Shown piece after piece: positions 34,001 through 42,131 of a stretch of 64,000 nt of DNA. How positions within the stretch are numbered: the first letter of the stretch is position 1; every line of letters begins with the position of its first letter. The DNA is taken from contig JAZGTN010000151.1 of assembly GCA_037783415.1 (NCBI GenBank), positions 248,001-312,000 of the forward strand, written 5' to 3'. Made by a program: the position numbers and the translations under genes. The notes beneath the pieces were generated by a model, which made no database searches, had not been told where the DNA came from, and saw only the letters and a program-made list of their open reading frames with translations. Origin of the DNA: Leptasterias polaris (lineage: Eukaryota > Echinodermata > Asteroidea > Forcipulatida > Asteriidae).

Positions 34001-37000
34001 ATAAGTACTATGCCCTCTTCTCACCACACAACAGAACCAGAACCAACACCCGAGTACAAGCCTGCATCACCAGAGGCCATGCATTCTGAACCAGAACCAA
34101 CTCAAATAAATCACTCGATGGTTCCCGTCATCCCTAAAGCAGAACCAGAACCAGAGCCAACATCCGAGTACAAGCATGCATCAACAGAAGCCATGCATTC
34201 TGAACCAGAACCAACTCAAAAGAATCACTCCATGGCTCCCGTCATCCCTGAAGCAGAACCAAAACCAGAGCCAACATCCGAGTACAAGCCTGCATCAACA
34301 GAAGTCATGCATTCTGAACCAGAACCAACTCAAAAGAATCACTCCATGGTTCCCGTCATCCCTGAAGCAGAACCAGAACCAGAGCCAACATCCGAGTACA
34401 AGCCTGCATCAACAGAAGCCATGCATTCTGAACCAGAACCAACTCAAACGAATCACTCAATGGCTCCCGTCATCCCTGAAGCAGAACCAGAACCAGAGCC
34501 AACATCCGAGTATAAGCCTGCATCAACAGAAAGCATGCATTCTGAACCAGAACCAATTCCAAAGAATCACTCGATGGTTCCCGTAATCCCTGAAGCAGAA
34601 CCACAACCAGAACCAACGTCCGAGTACAAGCCTGCATCAACAGAAGCCTTGCATTCTGAACCAGAACCAACTCAAAAGAATCACTCGATTGTTCCCGTAA
34701 TTCATCAAGCAGAACAAGAACCAGAGCCAACATCCGAGTACAAGCCTGCATTAACAGAAGCCATGCATTCTGAAGCAGAAACAAATCAAAAGAATCACTC
34801 CTTTGTTTCCGCTGTGCTTGAAGCAGAACCAAAGCCAACATCCGAGTACAAGTCTGCATCAACAGAAGCCATGCATCCCGAACCAGAACCGACAACACCA
34901 GAGAATCCACCGATATCTCCAGAGCTCGAACCAGATCCAACATCCAAGATTCTGTCTAATCAAACAGACGTCTTGCAAACAGAACCAAAGTCATCGCCTG
35001 AATCCGAGCCATTGCTGCCGGTAGTTGCTTTGAAAACGACTGCAAGGCCAGCTATCAGTCCCAAATCAGAATCACCACCCGTATCAAAACCATTATCAAC
35101 AACTCCCCCATCTCCAAGGAGCGATCCCACTGCGGACAAACCTGTAATCGACCTGACAAGAGACGAAGTCAATCGCTCAAAGTCGACCCCACTTCACACG
35201 GATAGCGTTACAACTCGTCCTTATCCGGTATCGACACTTGCCAGTACGAAAACCACCGTGGCAGCTACGCCGACAAAAATGCAAAACGAAGCGGACGACA
35301 TCGGAGTTCAGTTTACCGGCAAATTTCGTATTCTTGTAGTGGATGGAGAAATTGCCGTGTACACGTCAGACCTGGATGATTCAAGCTCTCAAAAATACAA
35401 CATGTTCGCCGACATCGTTCGCACTGCGGTAAGTCATCAATCAATAAGTAATTTTTTGTCAGAGTCAAAAAGTGTTGATATGATTCTGGTTTTATTAATA
35501 ACAAACACCATTTTGGTTGGAAATGCACGAATCTTTTACATCGTGGAGATTTTGATAAGGCATTCCAACAATACAGCAACTCAGTTATCAATCGCCTCAT
35601 CACGATCAATTGAATTTTGTTTATTGATTTGATGTCAAGGATCAGGAACTATTAAAACTATCTAATCTAAAAGTGTTTTCATTTACACCTACTCTCTTGC
35701 ATACGTTTATTTCGACAGGTCTTGGAAGCCCTGAGCTCCTACGGAAACGACATTGGGAATTGCCAGGTGGTGAAGTACGAACCCGGCAGCGTCATCGCAT
35801 ACTACCTCCTCAGAGTCAGTGAGGGCGCCCCAATCACCTCACCTGATATAAGGACACAACTGGTGAGGTCTTTCAACAATTCAGACAAGCCCGTGTTCTC
35901 CAGAGTTAGCGTGGACTTGCAATCATTCACAGTAACAAGTGAGTAGCTTTCTGATGACGACACTTGTGTTAATTTTGGGTTTATTCAAGGTAAATACAAC
36001 AAAGCAGACTTCAGATAAAGATGGTCTGATTTTTGAGAAGAGGGTTTGGGGCTGTGGGGAGAATCAAACATGAAGGACCCAGGTGTGGTGATTCGTTCAT
36101 TATTATCAAACGACTTATTCGGTGGTGTGTTCGCTCTCTTAACACCCTTGGCCTTATCACCTGTTTTGAGTCACCTCCAGCTTGGGAAACCTTCATGCCA
36201 TTGAAGAGAGGAGGACAATGCAAAGGGTGTGGTTCAATTAGTTAATTACAGAGCAACAATATTTTCTCTTCACTGAGCATAGGCTCATCGTATTAGTCAC
36301 CTCAAGCATGGGATCCCTGCTTACCGCAAGAAATATTAACAGACACATAAAGTCAATTAATAGGCAAGAGATCTATCTTAAGTTAATATGTCAATATAAA
36401 CCTCATTGTAGATCAGATACACCTAAAATGGGAAAGGTGTATGACCTTAGCTTCGAAATTTTGAAATTAATTAGTAATCAATATCATTCATCAACAACGT
36501 TGGTCGAGGAAACCCGTTTAGCATTTGACGTGCTGTCAGATCATGTAAAGTATACAAGCAATTATGGATTGAATTTGTTATTTTTTCACTTTACAGGAAT
36601 TCAAGAGAGCGACGATGAACTTCCAACGAATTCCAAAGGTAATTATTCACTGCATACAGCAATTCATTCCCAAATTCATCCTGATATTTAAAAGCAGAAA
36701 TATCAGCCTGGTTGTAGTTATCAAGAACTAAAATAACATTTTGGCGCCACATAAATGACTTCTGATGAATTGATTGATTGATTTTGTAATTAAAAACACA
36801 AATGATTTTCGAGCCTTTTTGTCATTTTGCTTCAGTTTTCAAACCTGATGATGAAGGGGGCCTAGGTGCCGGTGGAGTGGCAGCTATTGTGCTGACATGT
36901 ATTCTACTCGCATTCGTCATTGTTGGGCTGATCATCTTCGTGGAAATTCGTGAGAACAGGCGAGATAAGGGAAGGACGATAACAGCCGGGAGATATGAAG

Positions 37001-37035
37001 TTAAGGACAGTGATGGAGCAGGTTCTCCCGTATAA
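22004..37035 (+). CDS. Gene B: giant repeat-rich mucin with SEA domain and transmembrane anchor (5 exons, about 2309 aa)
   Basis: Exons are 22004-22067, 29025-35428, 35719-35938, 36597-36638 and 36836-37035, phases 1, 0, 1, 1. They total 6930 nt with stop TAA at 37033. Order: a signal peptide (MGSHAVLSIVIGATIVLL); a His-rich N-terminal stretch; 27 copies of a 45-residue Ser/Thr repeat built around PVDKDIIDTVLDGDDS (about residues 237-1430); a Thr/Pro-rich spacer; 8 copies of a 38-residue Glu/Pro repeat (about 1696-2000); a SEA domain to about 2229 with YEPGSVIAYYLL (cleavage motif Gly2179-Ser2180); a linker; a transmembrane helix near 2258-2279; and a 30-residue tail containing AGRYEVKD. The start has a good context (GCCATGG). 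It is predicted to be a heavily O-glycosylated, acidic surface mucin. Intron phases in the SEA-to-tail part equal those of gene A, implying duplication. The family member is not recognised by name. Confidence 0.85.
23034..23061. repeat. CTG/CAG trinucleotide microsatellite
   Basis: GCAGCAG followed by a run of CTGCTG units, in the intron. Confidence 0.8.
24269..24281 (+). repeat. Left terminal inverted repeat of piggyBac element
   Basis: CCCTTTCAGTACC, exactly complementary to 27964-27976. Confidence 0.55.
24640..25860. repeat. Degenerate tandem block with repeated poly-C tracts
   Basis: Units share GATTA(C/A)GCACAATA at about 24898, 25163 and 25698, AAGAAGGAACT, GTGCTATACTTGTTTTTTC followed by a long C run, GCCTCAATGTTG, and GGCGGCCATTTT. 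Spacing is irregular (about 265 and 535 bp). No coding sequence is supported. Confidence 0.6.
25404..25503. repeat. Two tandem 50-bp units, each a hairpin (GGCGGCCATTTT .. AAAATGGCCGCC)
   Basis: The unit starting GGCGGCCATTTTAATAATAA at 25404 repeats at 25454. Each contains complementary arms GGCGGCCATTTT and AAAATGGCCGCC around a short AT centre, then CAACCAA.TTGGTTTTGG, itself a small inverted repeat. Confidence 0.75.
25955..27697 (-). CDS. piggyBac-family transposase, 580 aa, uninterrupted
   Basis: A DDE/D cut-and-paste transposase that excises and inserts at TTAA sites. Residues 1-50 are acidic (Glu/Asp/Ser-rich) and a basic KKGKKTKKK follows near 58-66. The catalytic core shows all three expected acidic positions in context: D241 (LSPDETMVKFKGR), D334 (YMDNWFTSP) and D445 (YNKYMGGTDLAGQL). 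The conserved tryptophan-containing FKWWKRVF follows. The C-terminal cysteine-rich domain has C544-x2-C547, C560-x2-C563, C568, C572 and H577, and binds the element ends in this family. The length is normal. The frame has no stop or shift, so the copy may be young or retained. An alternative start at Met3 is possible. It lies antisense in gene B intron 1 within matching inverted ends. Confidence 0.92.
   Translation of the reverse strand: MNMAEENDKILEEIFADSGSEMSSDEESPLEDSETSAEDSEDTEPRASTSTATLTCSKKGKKTKKKTNFRCGWREANCYTRRPPVKFTANTGATEDFSSFSPIQIFKLYFCEAVWQMMVLETNRYAEQILGAGAENKCAWRPTDVPEMMAFVALLLCMGINKRPRYSMHWSRSEILRSPLYSATMARNRFTAILRFFHLANNRDVEGDSPRDKLAKLRPLLNIVLPSFLRVYQPGRSLSPDETMVKFKGRVSFKQYMPRKAAKWGLKSFSLNESDTGYTCAWELFTGSQPRCPQGQSSVSDPETNHPSEIGAPGNVVLNLLQGLENKGHCIYMDNWFTSPALFSKLSELGFGACGTVRYTTLGIPDVANPQKIPMKSGADPKFFQKAGQLCVMWQDTKRVTLLSNYGDCSVTSKKIRSRKTSTGFRHIKKPCIVEDYNKYMGGTDLAGQLCTYYTHTHKTFKWWKRVFITILDICLLNANVVYNSIHTNKSLSTLDFRVKVIEALISNFENNPVHHARKVSSASNALSTQHFPGPTVDGKKRDCVVCSSTSNRKQTRTICKQCIKPMCVIPCFEKFHTKR
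27964..27976 (-). repeat. Right terminal inverted repeat of piggyBac element
   Basis: GGTACTGAAAGGG, exact reverse complement of 24269-24281, about 270 bp upstream of the transposase start. Confidence 0.55.
28428..28701 (-). repeat. Duplicated segment with conserved minus-strand reading frame, copy 2
   Basis: Partner of 14596-14868. The minus-strand frame ends at TAA 28525-28527 and reads SQPEFLPTEVGKLWKAITAN and NSVEFVGNESTNHGR near its end. Both nucleotide and predicted residues align with copy 1, with a single codon-sized gap. It sits in gene B intron 1, about 330 bp before exon 2. Confidence 0.55.
29025..35428 (+). CDS. Gene B exon 2: 6.4-kb mucin exon
   Basis: The acceptor TTTATTTTCTCTCAG ends at 29024 and the donor GCG|GTAAGT begins at 35429. 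The exon is 6404 nt, phase 1 to 0, encoding over 2100 residues in one uninterrupted frame. It contains the His-rich start, both repeat arrays, a Thr/Ser/Pro spacer and the first half of the SEA domain (VQFTGKFRILVVDGEIAVY). The open frame extending upstream to 28928 is intronic read-through. Confidence 0.9.
29660..33245 (+). repeat. Coding tandem array, 135-bp unit (45 aa), 27 copies
   Basis: Each unit carries V(K/M)PVDKDIIDTVLDGDDS, then VDSTT, VMQTSPSVTTQQ and STTQSSSSS variants. The spacing of AGTCA(A/T)GCCTGTCGA is exactly 135 bp across the core. Edge units (1-2 and 23-27) diverge more than the central ones, as expected for arrays homogenised by unequal exchange. Central units alternate VKP and VMP, giving a 270-bp higher-order unit; a 7-unit block (about 945 bp) is also duplicated. 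Confidence 0.92.
34040..34950 (+). repeat. Coding tandem array, 114-bp unit (38 aa), 8 copies, Glu/Pro-rich
   Basis: The unit is close to SEYKPASTEAMHSEPEPTQ then KNHSMVPVIPEAEPEPEPT. The spacing of CATCCGAGTA is 114 bp (34161, 34275, 34389 and on). The array is negatively charged and proline-rich, so probably extended. Confidence 0.9.
35719..35938 (+). CDS. Gene B exon 3: second half of SEA domain
   Basis: The acceptor TTTATTTCGACAG ends at 35718 and the donor A|GTGAGT begins at 35939. The exon is 220 nt, phase 0 to 1. It encodes NCQVVKYEPGSVIAYYLL, with the G-S cleavage step, and SPDIRTQLVRSFNNSD. It aligns with gene A exon 4 in position and phase, including the conserved Cys before the cleavage strand. 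Confidence 0.88.
36597..36638 (+). CDS. Gene B exon 4: 42-nt linker micro-exon
   Basis: The acceptor TTTTTTCACTTTACAG ends at 36596 and the donor G|GTAATT begins at 36639, phase 1 to 1. It encodes IQESDDELPTNSK. It corresponds to gene A exon 5. Confidence 0.75.
36836..37035 (+). CDS. Gene B exon 5: transmembrane helix and cytoplasmic tail
   Basis: The acceptor GTCATTTTGCTTCAG ends at 36835. It encodes LGAGGVAAIVLTCILLAFVI, VGLIIFVEIRENRR and a tail with TAGRYEVKDSDGAGSPV, ending TAA at 37033-37035. Confidence 0.88.
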
Positions 37036-37264
37036 AACTTTGCATTCATTGCATTGTTTTTTAACATTTTTTAATTTTTTGGTTGGTGTATTATTTAAAC
37101 ACAGACATAAACTTTAGTTTTAAAGCTGCCGATAACCTGACAATTTTTACAAACTTTCAGACGATGATTAAGATTAGAACATTAAAATCAACCACCAATT
37201 GAATTGCCTTGTCCCCAGTAGAAATTACTTGTGAGGAAGTGTATACTATACAATCAACAAACTC

Positions 37265-37480
37265 CTGCGTCAGAATTGACCCGGTTTCGGGTCCCGTGAA
37301 GCCTGACCAATTTACGGGCCAGTATGACCCGAAATCTGTGTCAAAAATAACCCAGAAATTGGCATCAAGCTGACGCAGAATCGGAGTTTGTATAACCAGT
37401 TCCCGGGTCAGCCTGACCCAGAAATGGATCAAGCCCACACTGAGACCCGGAATCCGGGTTAATTCTGGGCTCAAAATCAT
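37265..37480. repeat. Dispersed GACCCGGAATC-type repeat, copy 2
   Basis: It shares TATGACCCGAAATCTGTGTC, AACCAGTTCCCGGGTCAGCC and GACCCGGAATCCGGGTTAAT with the copies at 20700 and 43828. Confidence 0.6.
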
Positions 37481-37920
37481 ACAGCTGCTTAAGCACAAAA
37501 TTAGCTAAGCACAACAAAATGTTCGCTTACCCGAATAAGGTTACCAGCCAAACTACCATGTTTCATGTACAATTTGTGACTGGGAGGGATCCTGCTAATT
37601 TCTGCTTAGAAGACGATTGTTAAGTGTTTCGGGTTTTTTTTTTTTTTTTTTTTTTAGTGTTTAGATTTAAGAACTAGAGATTTCAAAACTCAGTGTGATC
37701 CGGGGTGTCAAGGATGTATTGCTAGGCGTTTTATGCACACAATTAACTGCTTAGCAAAGATAATAAACTGGGAACCAGTTAACTCGTGAATACAGTACTT
37801 TGGATGGTAACCCTTTTTAAAGCTTGTTAAATTATGTTGAGCTAAACTGCTTGTTTGAAATCGGGCGCAGATTTCTTATTGGCGAAAAAAGTTAGATGGA
37901 CCGGGCAAGTGAGATCTCAG

Positions 37921-37984
37921 ATGGGGTGGGGATGGGGGTTGGGATGGGGGGATGGGGTTGGGATGGGGGGGGGGGGGTTGGGTT
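37921..37984 (+). repeat. G-rich tract with quadruplex-like pattern
   Basis: Repeated GGGATGGGGGTTGGGAT-type units end in a run of about 14 G. At least four G3+ runs with short loops are present, so a G-quadruplex could form on this strand. Confidence 0.6.
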
Positions 37985-39731
37985 GTATTCAACAACCAAG
38001 AAAGTGGTGAGAATAAATGGGAGGGTCCAAGTTTTTTTGTTTTTATTGTATACTAGTGTATTTTGTATTCTGTATGTTTTTTAGTTTCACTATTTCTGGC
38101 TTATCATAATTCAATTTAACGCAATTCACAATTCTGAAATAATTATAAGGATTTCATTTTGAGCAAATTAGAGAAAACACCATCTTGCCTTTGTCTTACT
38201 AAACTTACAAACTAAAGTCTTTTAATGTAGGTTTTATGAATAAGTGAGTTGAGGAGTTTGTATTTTAAAAAATAAGTCAAAAGTAAAAGGGGCATATTAG
38301 ATTATTGCTTGCTTAACAATTTCAAAATCAAGTCAGAAACAATGCTTACAATTAAATGGTTCTGATACAACAACAATATTTAGGTAAAATAACAAAGTGA
38401 TCGGAAAGTCTAGGATTAGTGACGTATTTGAGGTATTCACAATGATCCTTACATGTGGGAAAGAACAAGATTTCTATTACAACTGTTCTAAAAATGCATG
38501 TTCATAAATGTTGTGGTCGGGTGAACGTATCACCTTTTGAAACAGAATTTAAAAAGAAAAGTTTAGTATTGAATGTGGGAGTTTGAATTCAGCACATGAC
38601 TTAAAGGTGTAACTTGAGCGTTGATTCTAGCAATACGAGTTTAATATTGCAGTTAAATGGGTAATTGTTTATAATGGTGGTCGTTTGTAATCCATATTCC
38701 CTCCTGATGGGCTGATAGTATATGAGTGTAAACAATGAAGGTCGATATTATTTTTCTTTCAATTAAATGTTGTCGGCAGAGTAAAAAATCTCACATTGAA
38801 ATCCTTAGTCTCGAAGCTGGGTTGATAAAAGGGTCAAGATAAAACACATCCACGTAATATACTGTTTCATAAAACCTTTTTTCTCTCTCTCTTTTTGGGG
38901 CACTATTACAGAGCATTTGTTAACATGAAAGATGCTCGGTCTGACTTGTGGCCGATTTGAACTGAAATGTTACGTCATAAAAATGTATAGCACTTTTTAA
39001 ACATTTAAGATAACATTCATTTAAGATACTGCACACACGCAAAATCTGCATGACGATTAGTGGTAGTTAATTATTGTCATATTGAACATTGACATTGAAT
39101 CACGCCCATCAAACAGTATCGTGCATTGTTACATGTATTCTGTGAATTGTGCGTTGCGCTTGTGATTAATTTTTTTATTAATTTTTTTTCGTTTTGAAAC
39201 AGCATCATCTGTCAAAAATCGTTCAGAGAAAAAAATATATATAAAAACATAAAAATAAAAAAAATTCCTCGTATATCGGGTCCATGCAACTGAAACCCGG
39301 AAGAGTGTACAAATTCACTAACACGCAAAATGGACAATTGCAATTCAATAATTTGATATCGCGTTCGTTTTTACATATTTTGTAAATAAATACTTAAATG
39401 CTGAAAAATCTTTTAAATGTTTTCCTGTCGCAATATTTCATATATAATTAATAACGGTGATTGGCGTTTGTTTTATAATCATTGAATAAAATGTTTGTTT
39501 AAAAAATATTGACGTTGAAGAATTTTATTTTATTGTATCAACACATAAGCTTTAAATTTTATCTTCACAGATTGATAAACGTCAGCACAAACATGGTACC
39601 CCGTGTAAAAGACCCCTTGCAAATGTCGTCACAGTTATTCTATCAGTGCGAAATGCCGGCATTAAAAGAGAAACAAACACGCTCACAAAAGAGATTGTGT
39701 TACCTCCTGTAATACCACAAACCTTTATCTT

Positions 39732-40062
39732 AAAGGGACACGTTACCTTAGATTGGGCGCTTTGGGCTACAAAAAGAGTTTGTTATGAAATGAATTTGGT
39801 TGGACAGATGTTTTCAAATTGTGTGGTTTTCCTTTTACTTCGTGAACTTACACGGTCCGCCATTTTTGGAGAGCCAAAAATGTAGTTCTACAAAATGGCG
39901 GACGTGTTAGTTTACGAAGTAAAAGGAAAACCACACAATTTGGGAGGCATATTTTTGTGGATCATTATATTCTACCTTTAAAACATCTTTCCATCCACAT
40001 TTATTCCATAACGAACGCCTTTTTAAAGCCCGAATCACCTACTCCAAGGCAACATGCCCGTT
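39732..40062. mobile_element. Foldback MITE with AAAGGGACACGTTACCTT end
   Basis: The inner palindrome is GTGTGGTTTTCCTTTTACTT..CGCCATTTT against AAAATGGCGG..AAGTAAAAGGAAAACCACAC (39819-39945). Outer ends pair imperfectly: AAAGGGACACGTTACCTT versus AAACGGGCATGTTGCCTT. Confidence 0.65.
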
Positions 40063-40914
40063 TAATTTGAAACTATTACAACGCCTTAAACCCAGGCAAG
40101 GTTCAGAAACGTACGAAAACGGCAACGTCCTGTGATTATAATGGTTTCTTGAAAACGCAAGATTCTTTTTTAATTGAATTTTAAAATTCCTGGAAAAAAC
40201 ACCACCAAGGTGCAAGAGCTAAGAAGCAAATTTAACATTCACACAACAAATTCAATAGTTTCATTCAATAAACACAACAGGATTGGTGCCCTTGTTAATT
40301 TCATTGCAATGGCACATTAACAACTTGTTGACTTATTTGCACGTGTTTATGTTTTTACCCCCAAAATAGCCCATATATTACACATATTGGTTGCTTTTCA
40401 TCGCTCGATGGGAGCAACCCTCATACTCATAGCATGCAAATATAAGTTTATTCTTTTATAAATATAATTGTTTAACAATACAATAAAATGTTGCTTTGAC
40501 CTCAAGTAAGCGTCTGCGATAAATATCAGGTCCACTTGAAGCCGGGGAAAAAAATCCAAAAGCCATAAAAGTGTTTGAAGCTGAAACCAGTGTATAAACT
40601 TCAATTTTTAACATCTATACTTACACTATAAGTAACATAGCTTCAATTTACATTAGCTAAGCTGTTTACATGCCCTAAAATAGGTTACAGACAAATATTG
40701 CGATGCTGCGAAAGTGACATGACGTCAGAGTAGACGCCCAAGATGATGCGTATCACGCTAATAGCCCAAGTACATCACGACGTAAACACAATCTACTGCA
40801 AGGATTTCGGACGACGATTGGCATGGTTTGCCGCAATGAACAAGCCTTCCTCTGTACAGACCCTTTCTAGTCACGCATTACGTCTCGAGTTTATAAAAAA
40901 TGTCCATCTCTTAT

Positions 40915-41510
40915 TTTCCTGAAACTGGGTTAGACTGATCCCCCAAAATGGGTTAGAACGTTCTCCATCGGGTTACTAACCCTTAATCTGGTTTACAGCT
41001 CTAACCCTTAATCTGGGCTACCTTAACCTCAATTCGGGATTGATCTAACCCTTAAGCTGGGGGTACTCTAACCCTAAATCTGGGCAAGCCTTAACAAAAA
41101 TTAAAAATTGGTTAGTCTAACCCTTCGGCTTACTTCAACTCTTCATACTCTAATCCTTAATCTTAATCAGGCTTACTTCAACCCTTGATCTGGGTTACTA
41201 TATCCCTAATTACTCTAATCCGTAATGAGGTTGACTGACACAAAATATGAACTGATCTTATCGTATTAGAATGACCTTGATCAGTTTAAAACTGACCCTC
41301 AGTATGAGTTAGATTGACCCTCAATCTGGGTTGGCCCTTCAAAACCGTATGGAAGGTTGACCCTCAATCCGAATAAAAGTGACCTCCAATAGGTTAGATA
41401 ATACCAAATCTTGGTATACGAAAACTGTTGTTGTTTGCCCTTGTTGTTTTAAATATTGGTCACACTGACCCTAATCTTGTCAGGTTGACCCTCAGTTTGG
41501 GTCAGAGTAA
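40915..41510. repeat. Degenerate short tandem array (CTAACCCTTAATCTGGGTT-like)
   Basis: More than fifteen variants of TAACCCTTAATCTGGG and TGACCCTCAATCTGGGT occur at irregular 20-40 bp spacing. Each pairs a (T)AACCC block with a GGGTTA block, so each is self-complementary. They lie just beyond the gene C 3' end. Confidence 0.6.
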
Positions 41511-41599
41511 CAACATATCAAGAGCAAAAAGTGCAGCACTGTTATGATATCCAGACTACATTAAACCGAGAACAGAACACGCCTGCAGCATTGACATCC

Positions 41600-41605
41600 T
41601 TTATT
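41600..41605 (-). promoter_or_regulatory. Probable polyadenylation signal of gene C
   Basis: AATAAA on the minus strand, about 450 bases beyond the gene C stop codon. It is the first canonical hexamer I find in that direction. Confidence 0.45.
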
Positions 41606-42055
41606 TATAAATATTTATATACACATAGAAAATTCAGCCAAAAAGATATCAATACAAAGAAAAACAAGCGGCCTTCATCCACCAAATAAAAACACGCCCA
41701 ATCTGCCAGTAAAATCATTAAAATTCATTTTTTTTAAACACCTTGAATAAGGGTGAATAATCACCGACTACAACTCCATTTCCATTTTCACTTCAAGCAC
41801 GAAATATAAAAAAACGTTGCTGGATTCTGTAAGTTTATGCACTATTTTATAAATTGCAAGTTTTTCAGTAACCCATCATCAAACAGCAAAAAGAAACCAA
41901 CCGACAACGGGGAAGCCGCACGCAACAAAGTTAAGATTTCCTAGTGGAGATAAAAACAGTTTTCTCTCAGAAATTATTGCTGTTTTACTTTATATGTTAT
42001 TGTCGACCAACTGTCGATCATGCAACCACTGAATGCTTTTAAGTGAAGTGGTACT

Positions 42056-42131
42056 TCATCTGCCGATGGGTGAACACTCTCGTCTGTACGTCGCTCTATA
42101 GAAGGTCCTGTAGGCCGTCTCGTAGCCCATT
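42056..42131 (-). CDS. Gene C last exon: tyrosine-periodic C-terminal tail
   Basis: The minus-strand acceptor TTTTTGATGTCATAG precedes 42131. With two bases carried over, it encodes [20 protein letters not shown], then SPIGR and a TGA stop. The other two frames either stop early or lose continuity with the previous exon. Confidence 0.75.

Larger units (their letters stand above)
37036..42055. other. Convergent intergenic region between genes B and C
   Basis: No exon is supported. It contains a possible gene B polyadenylation signal (AATAAA at 37762), the GACCC-type repeat (37265-37480), a 20-base-plus poly-T (about 37635-37656), a G-rich tract (37921-37984), a foldback MITE (39732-40062), a TAACCC-like degenerate array (40915-41510) and the 3' UTR of gene C at its right edge. 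Confidence 0.5.

Noticed and set aside
34470..34943. 157-residue minus-strand frame
   Set aside because: Shadow of the Glu/Pro repeat array of gene B.
40915..41510. Interstitial telomere repeat
   Set aside because: Units vary in length and sequence and do not form TTAGGG tracts.
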